This document shows, piece after piece, positions 1-6,524 of a stretch of 7,074 nt of DNA. Each line of letters opens with the position of its first letter. Position 1 is the first letter of the stretch. The notes beneath the pieces are model-generated. The model was not told the origin of the DNA, made no database searches, and saw only the letters and a list, made by a program, of their open reading frames with translations. This DNA comes from Lachnospiraceae bacterium. GTDB lineage: Bacteria > Bacillota > Clostridia > Lachnospirales > Lachnospiraceae. A program made the translations under genes and the position numbers. The DNA is taken from assembly GCA_017651385.1 (NCBI GenBank), contig JAGCCY010000339.1, positions 1 to 7,074 of the forward strand, given 5' to 3'.

Positions 1-1436
1 AGGTTCATACCGAGTTTTTTAAATATCCTCTCATCTACGGTTGAAAGAAGGACCGAGGAATGAACTTCACAGTTTCTTAGCTTCCGAAGCTGTTCAAGCG
101 CAAGCTTTGCCTGAGGATTGGAAGCCGCACTGACGCTTAAGGCTATAAGTATCTCGTCTGTGTGAAGACGCGGATTGTGACTGCCGAAATAGTCGGTCTT
201 GATAGTCTGTATAGGTTCCAAAGCAGCCTTGCTCACAAGGTGAACTTTGTGATCTATGCCGGCAAGCTCTTTAAGGGAATTGATAAGTGCTGCGGCACTG
301 GGTCCCATTAAGTCGGTGGTCTTACCCGAGATGATCTTTCCGTTCGGAAGTTCGATCGCAACTCCGGGATGTCCGGTGGTCTCTTCACGCTTCATCGCGG
401 CAGCGATAACAGGACGGTCGGATACGGAAAGATTCATCTGTTTCATTAAAAGTTCAAGTTTATAGACAGTTTCTTTTGTACCGATACCTTTTTTGAGATC
501 GCACATACCGGCATAATATCTTCTTATGATCTCCTGTTTGGAGGCTTCTATACATGCGGCGTCATCGGTAATGCAGTATCCTGCCATGTTAACACCCATA
601 TCTGTGGGAGACTTGTAAGGACTCTGTCCCAGTATCTGTGTAAAGATGGCATTCAAAACAGGGAAGATCTCAACATCACGGTTATAGTTAACGGTAGTGA
701 TACCGTATGCTTCCATGTGGTAAGGATCGATCATGTTGACATCGCTTAAGTCCGCAGTAGCTGCTTCATAAGCGATATTAACGGGATGACTTAACGGAAG
801 GTTCCAGATGGGGAATGTTTCAAACTTTGCATATCCGGCCTTTATACCACGCTTATTTTCGTGATAAAGCTGGGAAAGACAGGTTGCCATCTTTCCGCTG
901 CCGGGTCCCGGAGCGGTTATGACCACAAGCGGGCGCGAGGTTTCTATATAATCGTTTTTACCGTAGCCATCATCGCTTACGATAAGAGATATATTGCTTG
1001 GATATCCTTCGATCGGATAATGAAGATAATTCTTGATATTTAATGCGGAGAGTTTTGCTCTGAAAGCGTCTGCGGCAGGTTGTCCGGCGTATTTTGTGAT
1101 AACAACGCTTCCTACATAAAGACCGACTTCGGTAAAGGAATCGATCAGTCTTAATACTTCGAGATCGTATGTAATACCGAGGTCTCCTCGTTTTTTGTTC
1201 TGTTCTATGGCATCGGCGCTTATCGCAATGACTATTTCGGCCTGATCCTTCATCTTTAAGAGCATCTTGAGTTTGCTGTCCGGCTCAAAGCCGGGAAGTA
1301 CTCTGGAAGCATGATAATCATCGAAAAGTTTTCCGCCGAATTCAAGGTACAATTTATCACCGAAATTTTGAACTCTTTCGAGGATCCTTTCGGATTGCAT
1401 TTTTATATATTTTTGATTGTCAAAACCTGTTTTCAT
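1..1436 (-). CDS. DUF1846 (UPF0371) family protein, C-terminus cut by window edge
   Basis: Translating the minus strand from the ATG at 1436-1434 gives 478 uninterrupted codons running off the left edge. The N-terminus (MKTGFDNQKYIKMQSERI, then a stretch with LEFGGKLFDDYHASRVLPGF) is the conserved start of the DUF1846 family. From memory the family is about 490-500 residues, so only some 15-25 are probably missing. Residues 175-182 (APGPGSGK) resemble a P-loop but lack the first glycine of the Walker A pattern, so nucleotide binding is only a guess. There is no signal peptide or membrane segment, so the protein should be cytosolic. The start is supported by GGAGG at 1445-1441 on the minus strand, four bases before the ATG, and by the family-like N-terminus. 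It is transcribed away from ftsH. The biochemical function of the family is, to my knowledge, not established. Family call sure; function unknown. Confidence 0.93.
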   Translation of the reverse strand, partial: MKTGFDNQKYIKMQSERILERVQNFGDKLYLEFGGKLFDDYHASRVLPGFEPDSKLKMLLKMKDQAEIVIAISADAIEQNKKRGDLGITYDLEVLRLIDSFTEVGLYVGSVVITKYAGQPAADAFRAKLSALNIKNYLHYPIEGYPSNISLIVSDDGYGKNDYIETSRPLVVITAPGPGSGKMATCLSQLYHENKRGIKAGYAKFETFPIWNLPLSHPVNIAYEAATADLSDVNMIDPYHMEAYGITTVNYNRDVEIFPVLNAIFTQILGQSPYKSPTDMGVNMAGYCITDDAACIEASKQEIIRRYYAGMCDLKKGIGTKETVYKLELLMKQMNLSVSDRPVIAAAMKREETTGHPGVAIELPNGKIISGKTTDLMGPSAAALINSLKELAGIDHKVHLVSKAALEPIQTIKTDYFGSHNPRLHTDEILIALSVSAASNPQAKLALEQLRKLRNCEVHSSVLLSTVDERIFKKLGMN

Positions 1437-1463
1437 ATATCCTCCGCATGTTTTTCATAGAAA

Positions 1464-1473
1464 TGATTATTGC
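1464..1473. repeat. Direct repeat TGATTATTGC, copy 1
   Basis: An exact 10-bp repeat whose second copy starts 69 bases to the right. This copy contains the whole predicted -10 element of the minus-strand promoter. Identity ends exactly at 10 bp on both sides. It could be a regulator site shared by both promoters, or a coincidence in AT-rich DNA. Confidence 0.45.
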
Positions 1474-1494
1474 ACAAAACAGCGCCTTTTTCCA
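1466..1494 (-). promoter_or_regulatory. Predicted sigma-A promoter of the DUF1846 gene
   Basis: On the minus strand, TGGAAA (1494-1489; four of six matches to TTGACA) is followed after 17 bases by AATAAT (1471-1466; five of six to TATAAT). The -10 is preceded by TGC, an extended -10 element. Upstream on the same strand lies an A-rich stretch (about 1505-1527) that could act as an UP element. The predicted start is near 1459, giving a leader of roughly 23 nt. One copy of a 10-bp direct repeat covers the -10. Inferred from consensus matching only. Confidence 0.6.
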
Positions 1495-1532
1495 CACTTA
1501 AACCACAATTCTTTTATTCTTTTTTCACATTT

Positions 1533-1542
1533 TGATTATTGC
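1533..1542. repeat. Direct repeat TGATTATTGC, copy 2
   Basis: The second exact copy of the 10-bp repeat. It overlaps the first four bases of the predicted -35 element of the ftsH promoter (1539-1544). With copy 1, each divergent promoter has one copy in its core. Confidence 0.45.
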
Positions 1543-1567
1543 TTTCCTCATGTTTACTAAATATAAT
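1539..1567 (+). promoter_or_regulatory. Predicted sigma-A promoter of ftsH
   Basis: A perfect -10 TATAAT lies at 1562-1567, with TTGCTT (three of six matches to TTGACA) exactly 17 bases upstream at 1539-1544. Transcription should start near 1574, leaving a leader of about 40 nt before the ftsH ATG. No CIRCE-type (HrcA) or CtsR-type heptad operator is visible, so stress control by those repressors is not supported. Confidence 0.7.
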
Positions 1568-1579
1568 AAATTCGTGATT

Positions 1580-1604
1580 TGTCCCGTTGCACGTACATGG
1601 GACA
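1580..1604 (+). promoter_or_regulatory. Inverted repeat / stem-loop in the ftsH leader, abutting the SD
   Basis: TGTCCC (1580-1585) and GGGACA (1599-1604) form a perfect 6-bp stem. G1586-U1598 and U1587-A1597 can extend it inward, leaving a 9-nt loop. On the outer side, two G-U pairs (1579-1605 and 1578-1606) could draw in the first bases of the AGGAGG Shine-Dalgarno (1604-1609). The element sits a few bases after the predicted transcription start. It could be a 5' stabilising hairpin, a structure that tunes ribosome access, or a DNA operator. The repeat is certain; any role is inferred. Confidence 0.5.
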
Positions 1605-1609
1605 GGAGG
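1604..1609 (+). promoter_or_regulatory. ftsH ribosome binding site
   Basis: A full AGGAGG lies four bases before the ATG at 1614. It decides the start: an in-frame TTG at 1587 would add nine residues, but it has no Shine-Dalgarno and lies within the leader hairpin. Confidence 0.85.
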
Positions 1610-1613
1610 AAAT

Positions 1614-3617
1614 ATGAGTAACGAAAACGGAAACAACAATCAAAACAATCAAAACGGCGGGCGAAACAGCGGGCCCAAACTTGCCCCGCTTTTGGTTGCC
1701 GTACTGGTGGTGCTTTTACTTATAAGTTATTTCACCAGAGCGGTATCCAACGTCACCAATAAAGAGATAAAATATAATGAATTTATAACAATGCTTGAGG
1801 AAGGAAAGGTTGAAAGCGTATTTCTGGAATCGGACAAGATCACCATTTATCCTTTGGAAGCCGATAACGCCAATCCTTACACCAGGCAGCTTGAGATAAC
1901 GTATTGTACAGGTTATGTGGAAGAAAACGATAAACTTGCCGAAAGACTTACCGCCGCAGGTGTGGAATTTTCGTCACAGATCCCCGACAATTCAAGCTGG
2001 CTTATTTCGATAATCCTTACTTACATACTTCCGCTTGCGTTGTTTTTCCTTTTGATAAGTTTCCTGTCGAAACGTATGGGAAGCTCAAGCGGTCTTATGG
2101 GAGTCGGAAAATCCAATGCCAAGGTCTATGTGCAAAAGGAGACCGGAGTAACGTTTAAGGATGTTGCCGGTGAAGACGAAGCCAAAGAATCATTGGTGGA
2201 AGTTGTGGATTTCCTGCATAACCCCGGCAGATACGTTAAGATCGGTGCAAAACTTCCGAAGGGTGCACTTTTGGTGGGACCTCCCGGAACAGGTAAAACA
2301 CTTCTTGCAAAGGCTGTTGCAGATGAGGCACATGTTCCTTTCTTCTCGCTTACGGGTTCGGATTTTGTAGAGATGTTTGTGGGCGTCGGTGCTTCAAGAG
2401 TAAGAGATCTTTTCAAAGAAGCAAGCCGTAATGCTCCCTGTATAGTATTTATAGATGAGATCGATGCCATCGGCCGAAGCCGTGATTCGAAATACGGCGG
2501 AGGAAACGAAGAGCGTGAGCAGACATTGAACCAGCTTCTTTCAGAGATGGACGGTTTTGACAGTTCAAAGGGTGTACTTATCTTAGCTGCCACAAACCGG
2601 CCCGAGATACTTGATAAAGCGCTTCTTCGTCCCGGCCGTTTCGACAGACGTATAATCGTTGATAAGCCCGATCTTAAAGGCCGTACCGAGATACTTAAGG
2701 TTCACGCAAAAGATGTTCTTATGGATGATTCCGTAGATCTTGACGCTATTGCACTGGCCACTTCCGGTGCAGTCGGTTCGGATCTTGCCAATATGATCAA
2801 TGAGGCTGCCATCAATGCGGTCAAAGAACACCGTGAGTATGTAAGCCAGAAGGATCTTTTCGAAGCCGTTGAGCAGGTACTTGTGGGTAAGGAAAAGAAA
2901 GACCGTATCATGAGTGCCGAAGAGCGTAAGATCGTTTCCTACCACGAAGTGGGTCATGCTCTTGTAGCCGCTTTGCAGAAAAACGCGGAACCCGTACAGA
3001 AGATCACGATCGTACCCCGTACGATGGGAGCTCTCGGTTATGTAATGCAGGTTCCCGAAGAAGAGAAATATTTAAATTCCGAGAAGGAACTGCGTGCTAT
3101 GCTTGTGGGTCTTGTGGGCGGAAGAGCAGCCGAAGAGATAGTATTTGATTCGGTCACCACAGGAGCAGCCAACGATATTGAAAAAGCCACGACGATCGCC
3201 AGAAACATGGTTACCATGTATGGTATGAGCAAGCGTTTCGGTCTTATCGGTCTTGAATCCGTCGAGAGCAAGTATCTTGAAGGCAGAACGGTCTTAAACT
3301 GCAGTGAAGTCACCGCAGCCCAGATAGATGAAGAAGTCATGAAGATCCTTAAGGATTCTTATGAGGAAGCATTGAGACTTCTTCGTGAAAACCGTGAGAT
3401 ACTTGATAAGATAGCAGCATATCTAATCGAGAAAGAAACGATCACGGGTAAGGAATTTATGGAGATCTTCAGACGGGAAAAAGGACTTCCGGATCCCGAA
3501 GAAGAGAAAAAGGATAACGAAGGAAGCGACGACAATACAGGGGAAGCATCCGATGAAGCTGATAAAAATGCGGATGTGAAAGTCGAAGCTGCACCTGATA
3601 CATTCCCCTTTGAATAA
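1614..3617 (+). CDS. ftsH: ATP-dependent zinc metalloprotease FtsH
   Basis: Membrane-anchored AAA+ protease that unfolds and degrades membrane and short-lived soluble proteins; it works as a hexamer with its catalytic domains in the cytoplasm. The 667-residue product has an Asn-rich hydrophilic N-terminus (about 2-20), a first membrane helix (24-40), a small extracytoplasmic domain, a second helix (128-151), and the AAA+ domain. That domain has Walker A GPPGTGKT (222-229), pore loop FVG (255-257), Walker B with IDEID (280-284), and a second region of homology with arginine fingers R339 and R342. The protease domain carries HEVGH (444-448) with D521 in GAAND as the likely third zinc ligand; the usual middle residue of HEAGH is alanine. 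The C-terminus (about 631-667) is a highly acidic tail. All catalytic residues are present and the length is normal. It leads the plus-strand gene series and its stop is one base before uvrC. Confidence 0.98.
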   Translation: MSNENGNNNQNNQNGGRNSGPKLAPLLVAVLVVLLLISYFTRAVSNVTNKEIKYNEFITMLEEGKVESVFLESDKITIYPLEADNANPYTRQLEITYCTGYVEENDKLAERLTAAGVEFSSQIPDNSSWLISIILTYILPLALFFLLISFLSKRMGSSSGLMGVGKSNAKVYVQKETGVTFKDVAGEDEAKESLVEVVDFLHNPGRYVKIGAKLPKGALLVGPPGTGKTLLAKAVADEAHVPFFSLTGSDFVEMFVGVGASRVRDLFKEASRNAPCIVFIDEIDAIGRSRDSKYGGGNEEREQTLNQLLSEMDGFDSSKGVLILAATNRPEILDKALLRPGRFDRRIIVDKPDLKGRTEILKVHAKDVLMDDSVDLDAIALATSGAVGSDLANMINEAAINAVKEHREYVSQKDLFEAVEQVLVGKEKKDRIMSAEERKIVSYHEVGHALVAALQKNAEPVQKITIVPRTMGALGYVMQVPEEEKYLNSEKELRAMLVGLVGGRAAEEIVFDSVTTGAANDIEKATTIARNMVTMYGMSKRFGLIGLESVESKYLEGRTVLNCSEVTAAQIDEEVMKILKDSYEEALRLLRENREILDKIAAYLIEKETITGKEFMEIFRREKGLPDPEEEKKDNEGSDDNTGEASDEADKNADVKVEAAPDTFPFE

Positions 3618-3618
3618 T

Positions 3619-5490
3619 ATGTTCAATATTAAAGATGAGCTTGATAAACTCCCGAAGAAACCGGGAGTTTATCTTATGCATGATGCGGACGACAACATAA
3701 TATACGTGGGAAAGGCAGTAAACCTTTACAATCGTGTAAGGTCATATTTTCGTGTCATGAATAACAGGACTCCGAAGATAGAGAGGATGATATCTTTGAT
3801 CGACAGATTTGAGTATATCGTTGTCGATTCGGAGCTTGAGGCACTTGTTCTTGAGAACAATCTTATCAAAGAATACAATCCCAAATACAATACACTTCTT
3901 AAAGATTCAAAGACATACCCTTATATCAAAGTTTCGGTGAATGAGGAATTTCCAAAGATAACAATGGTGAGACGCATGGGCAGGGACAAGGCCAAATATT
4001 TCGGTCCCTACACAAGCGCTTTTGCCGTGCACGATATCATAGAACTTTTAAACGGCACATATATGCTTCGTACCTGCAATAAAAAAGTTTCCGAAGGGAC
4101 CTTGAACGACAGGCCGTGCTTAAACTATCATATGGGTCTTTGCATGGCGCCGTGTACGGGAAAGATATCTTCGGAAGAGTACAAAAAAAACGTTTCCCTT
4201 GCCATCGATTTTATGAACGGAAACGATAAGAAACTGATGAGGCTTCTCAAAGAAAAGATGGAAAAAGCTTCGGAGGAGATGAACTTTGAAGAGGCTATAC
4301 GATACAGGGAACTGTTGGAAAATGCTAAAAGGATAACGGAACGTCAGAAGATAGAAGACAACACGGGATTCGATGACAGGGATATCGTAGCCCAGGCGCA
4401 TGATGATACTGATGCCGTAGTGCAGGTATTCTTCATAAGAAACGGTAAGATGATAGGCAGAGAACACCATCATGTCGAAGATATATCGGGCATGACGGAT
4501 GCGGAAATACTGGAAGAATTTGTAAAAAGATATTATACGGGAACTCCGTATATTCCGCCCACGATCATGCTTCCGGACGATCTTGACGAAAGTGCGATAA
4601 TCGAGGAATGGCTTTCGAAAATGCGCGGCGGGTCGGTAAAGCTTGTAACTCCCCATAAAGGCACAAAGGAAAAACTTGTGGAGCTTGCGGCAAACAATGC
4701 CGCTTTGGTCCTTAAGCAGGACAAAGAACGCATAATAACCGAAGAGAAAAAGACCAAAGGAGCCATGGAAGAGCTTTCAAAGCTTATCGATATTGAGGGC
4801 TTAAACAGGCTTGAGGCTTTTGATATTTCAAATACAAACGGATTCCAGAACGTCGGTTCCATGGTGGTATTTGAAGAAGGAAAGCCGGTAAAAGGCTCTT
4901 ACAGGAAGTTCAGGATCAAATCTGTGGAAGGCCCCGATGATTATTCATGTATGCATGAAGTTTTATCCAGACGATTTATTCATGGGTTTGAGGAAAGAAA
5001 ACAGCTTTCCGAAAAGAACATAGATAACCGTTACGGAAGCTTTTCAAGATTTCCCGACCTTATCTTAATGGACGGCGGAAAAGGGCAGGTCAACATAGCG
5101 CTTAAGGTTCTTGATGAACTTAAGATAAATATTCCCGTATGCGGTATGGTAAAGGACGACAACCATCACACAAGAGGACTTTATGTGGACGGTGTGGAGA
5201 TCCCAATAGATAAACACTCGGAAGCATTTAAACTGATCACAAGGGTTCAGGATGAAGCTCACAGATTTGCAATAGAATATCACAAGAGTCTCAGGGAGAA
5301 AAAGCAGACCCATTCAATATTTGAGGATATTCCGGGAGTGGGGCCGCAAAGAAGAAAAGCGCTTATGCGTTCTTTTGACAATGTTGAGGCCATAAAAGCC
5401 GCAACCGCAGAGGAAATAGCCGCTAAAGCCGAGATCCCCGGGAGTGTTGCGCTTGAAATTTACAAATATTTTCATTCTGACTTTGAATAA
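3619..5490 (+). CDS. uvrC: UvrABC system protein C (excinuclease subunit)
   Basis: Nucleotide excision repair nuclease that makes both incisions around a lesion bound by UvrB. The 623-residue product has the full family layout. The N-terminal GIY-YIG domain shows GVY (16-18) and YVGK (29-32). Four cysteines (153, 167, 175, 179) in the RPC-LNY-C-APC region correspond to a reported Fe-S binding motif. A UVR motif for UvrB contact lies at about 205-240. The RNase H-like domain has DIS (D402), PDLILMDGG (D485) and KDDNHHT (H516). Tandem helix-hairpin-helix repeats begin at IPGVGP, about residue 571. The ATG at 3619 gives the family-typical start MFNIKDEL. An in-frame TTG at 3610 would overlap ftsH and adds only three residues. 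No Shine-Dalgarno precedes either start; with a one-base gap after the ftsH stop, translational coupling is likely. The only oddity is His after the catalytic His, where many relatives have Arg. Confidence 0.97.
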   Translation: MFNIKDELDKLPKKPGVYLMHDADDNIIYVGKAVNLYNRVRSYFRVMNNRTPKIERMISLIDRFEYIVVDSELEALVLENNLIKEYNPKYNTLLKDSKTYPYIKVSVNEEFPKITMVRRMGRDKAKYFGPYTSAFAVHDIIELLNGTYMLRTCNKKVSEGTLNDRPCLNYHMGLCMAPCTGKISSEEYKKNVSLAIDFMNGNDKKLMRLLKEKMEKASEEMNFEEAIRYRELLENAKRITERQKIEDNTGFDDRDIVAQAHDDTDAVVQVFFIRNGKMIGREHHHVEDISGMTDAEILEEFVKRYYTGTPYIPPTIMLPDDLDESAIIEEWLSKMRGGSVKLVTPHKGTKEKLVELAANNAALVLKQDKERIITEEKKTKGAMEELSKLIDIEGLNRLEAFDISNTNGFQNVGSMVVFEEGKPVKGSYRKFRIKSVEGPDDYSCMHEVLSRRFIHGFEERKQLSEKNIDNRYGSFSRFPDLILMDGGKGQVNIALKVLDELKINIPVCGMVKDDNHHTRGLYVDGVEIPIDKHSEAFKLITRVQDEAHRFAIEYHKSLREKKQTHSIFEDIPGVGPQRRKALMRSFDNVEAIKAATAEEIAAKAEIPGSVALEIYKYFHSDFE

Positions 5491-5511
5491 GAGCATTTGG
5501 TGTGATAAACT
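5483..5511 (+). promoter_or_regulatory. Possible weak promoter for hprK
   Basis: TTGAAT (5483-5488, overlapping the uvrC stop; four of six matches) is followed after 17 bases by TAAACT (5506-5511; four of six). TGA directly before it supplies an extended -10 TG. The match is modest and could be chance; it would give hprK its own transcript with a leader of about 55 nt containing the 5522-5544 hairpin. Confidence 0.3.
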
Positions 5512-5521
5512 TAAGGCGAAC

Positions 5522-5552
5522 GCTGAAAAGAATGTGTTTTCGGCTCTATTTT
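5522..5552 (+). terminator. Weak hairpin with T-rich tail between uvrC and hprK
   Basis: GCTGAAAA (5522-5529) pairs with TTTTCGGC (5537-5544), with one G-U pair and a 7-nt loop, and is followed by TCTATTTT (5545-5552). Half of the 8-bp stem is A-U and the T tract is interrupted, so strong termination is unlikely. It could act as a partial terminator, attenuator or processing site separating ftsH-uvrC from hprK. Confidence 0.3.
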
Positions 5553-5571
5553 CCAAGAAGGAGATCATTGT

Positions 5572-6507
5572 ATGGCATCAGTAAAGCTTGAACAGATCGT
5601 TGAAAAGATGAAGCTTCAGATCCTGACCCCCGAAATCGATATTTCGGACATCAAGATCACCCAGCCCGATATTAACCGTCCTGCACTTCAGATCGCGGGA
5701 TATTTCGAGCACTTTGATGCGACAAGACTTCAGATCATAGGTTTTGTCGAATATACATATATGGAAGGCATGAGCGTCAAGAAAAAGCGTGAGATGTACG
5801 ATAAGCTTCTTTCCTGCAATATACCTGCCATAGTATTCTGCAGGGAACTCATTCCCGATGATATTTTTATGGAAAAAGCCAAAGAACACGGAGTTCCGTT
5901 ATTGCTTACCAAAAAATCCACTTCGGATTTCATGGCTGAGATAATAAGATGGCTTAATGTAAAACTTGCTCCCTGTATTACGGTTCACGGTGTATTGGTG
6001 GATGTATTCGGTGAAGGTGTTCTTATCACCGGTGAATCCGGTATCGGTAAATCCGAGGCCGCACTTGAGCTTATAAAAAGAGGTCATCGTCTTGTAACCG
6101 ATGACGTTGTCGAGATCAGAAAGGTTTCCGACGATACGCTTATAGGATCGGCGCCGGATGTGACAAAGCACTTTATCGAGCTTCGAGGTATCGGTATAGT
6201 GGATGTAAAGACTCTTTTCGGTGTATCGAGTGTAAAGGATACACAGGCTATAGATCTTGTGATCAAGCTTGAAGACTGGAATAAGGATAAAGAATATGAC
6301 CGGCTCGGACTTGAGGAGACATATACGGAATATCTGGGAAATAAGATAGTGTGCCATAACATTCCCATCCGTCCCGGCCGTAATCTTGCGATAATATGCG
6401 AATCCGCGGCTGTTAATTACCGTCAGAAGAAGATGGGTTATAATGCTGCACAGGAACTTTACAAGAGACTTCAGAAGTCTTTCGCCGAAAAGCGCGAAGA
6501 TGATTAA
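5572..6507 (+). CDS. hprK: HPr kinase/phosphorylase
   Basis: Phosphorylates the phosphotransferase-system carrier HPr on its regulatory serine, using ATP or pyrophosphate, and removes that phosphate again when phosphate is high. HPr-Ser-P then acts with CcpA in catabolite repression. The 311-residue product is of normal length. After the N-terminal domain (about 1-130) come a conserved His in TVHG (H139), Walker A GESGIGKS (154-161), the acidic pair TDD (D177-D178), the family signature ELRGIGIVDVKTLFG (203-217), R244 in YDRLG, and RPGRN (267-271) with the MGYNAAQE tail. All residues expected for both activities appear present. The start is supported by AAGGAG (5558-5563), eight bases before the ATG. 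It follows uvrC after 81 nt and precedes the ROK kinase by 17 nt, so it is probably co-transcribed with that kinase. Confidence 0.97.
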   Translation: MASVKLEQIVEKMKLQILTPEIDISDIKITQPDINRPALQIAGYFEHFDATRLQIIGFVEYTYMEGMSVKKKREMYDKLLSCNIPAIVFCRELIPDDIFMEKAKEHGVPLLLTKKSTSDFMAEIIRWLNVKLAPCITVHGVLVDVFGEGVLITGESGIGKSEAALELIKRGHRLVTDDVVEIRKVSDDTLIGSAPDVTKHFIELRGIGIVDVKTLFGVSSVKDTQAIDLVIKLEDWNKDKEYDRLGLEETYTEYLGNKIVCHNIPIRPGRNLAIICESAAVNYRQKKMGYNAAQELYKRLQKSFAEKREDD

Positions 6508-6524
6508 AGATAGGGGGTAATACG

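Noticed and set aside
256..1043. Short plus-strand frames at 256-465 and 861-1043
   Set aside because: Both are antisense to the intact DUF1846 gene and show no family resemblance.
1587..1613. Upstream TTG start adding nine residues to FtsH
   Set aside because: It lies inside the leader hairpin without a Shine-Dalgarno, whereas AGGAGG directly precedes the ATG at 1614.
1500..1613. CIRCE or CtsR heat-shock operator upstream of ftsH
   Set aside because: Neither the TTAGCACTC-N9-GAGTGCTAA pattern nor a GGTCAAA-type heptad pair is present; the inverted repeat here is unrelated.
3610..3618. TTG start for uvrC overlapping the ftsH end
   Set aside because: It has no ribosome site and adds only three residues; the ATG at 3619 gives the family-typical N-terminus.
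4120..4656. 178-residue antisense frame within uvrC, and similar frames within ftsH (2126-2593, 2583-2957)
   Set aside because: Each lies wholly inside a conserved gene and has no recognisable domain; they are shadows of the real coding frame.
3609..5490. ftsH and uvrC both end with the same nine bases TTTGAATAA
   Set aside because: The shared end encodes only Phe-Glu-stop, and flanking bases show no further identity; most likely coincidence.
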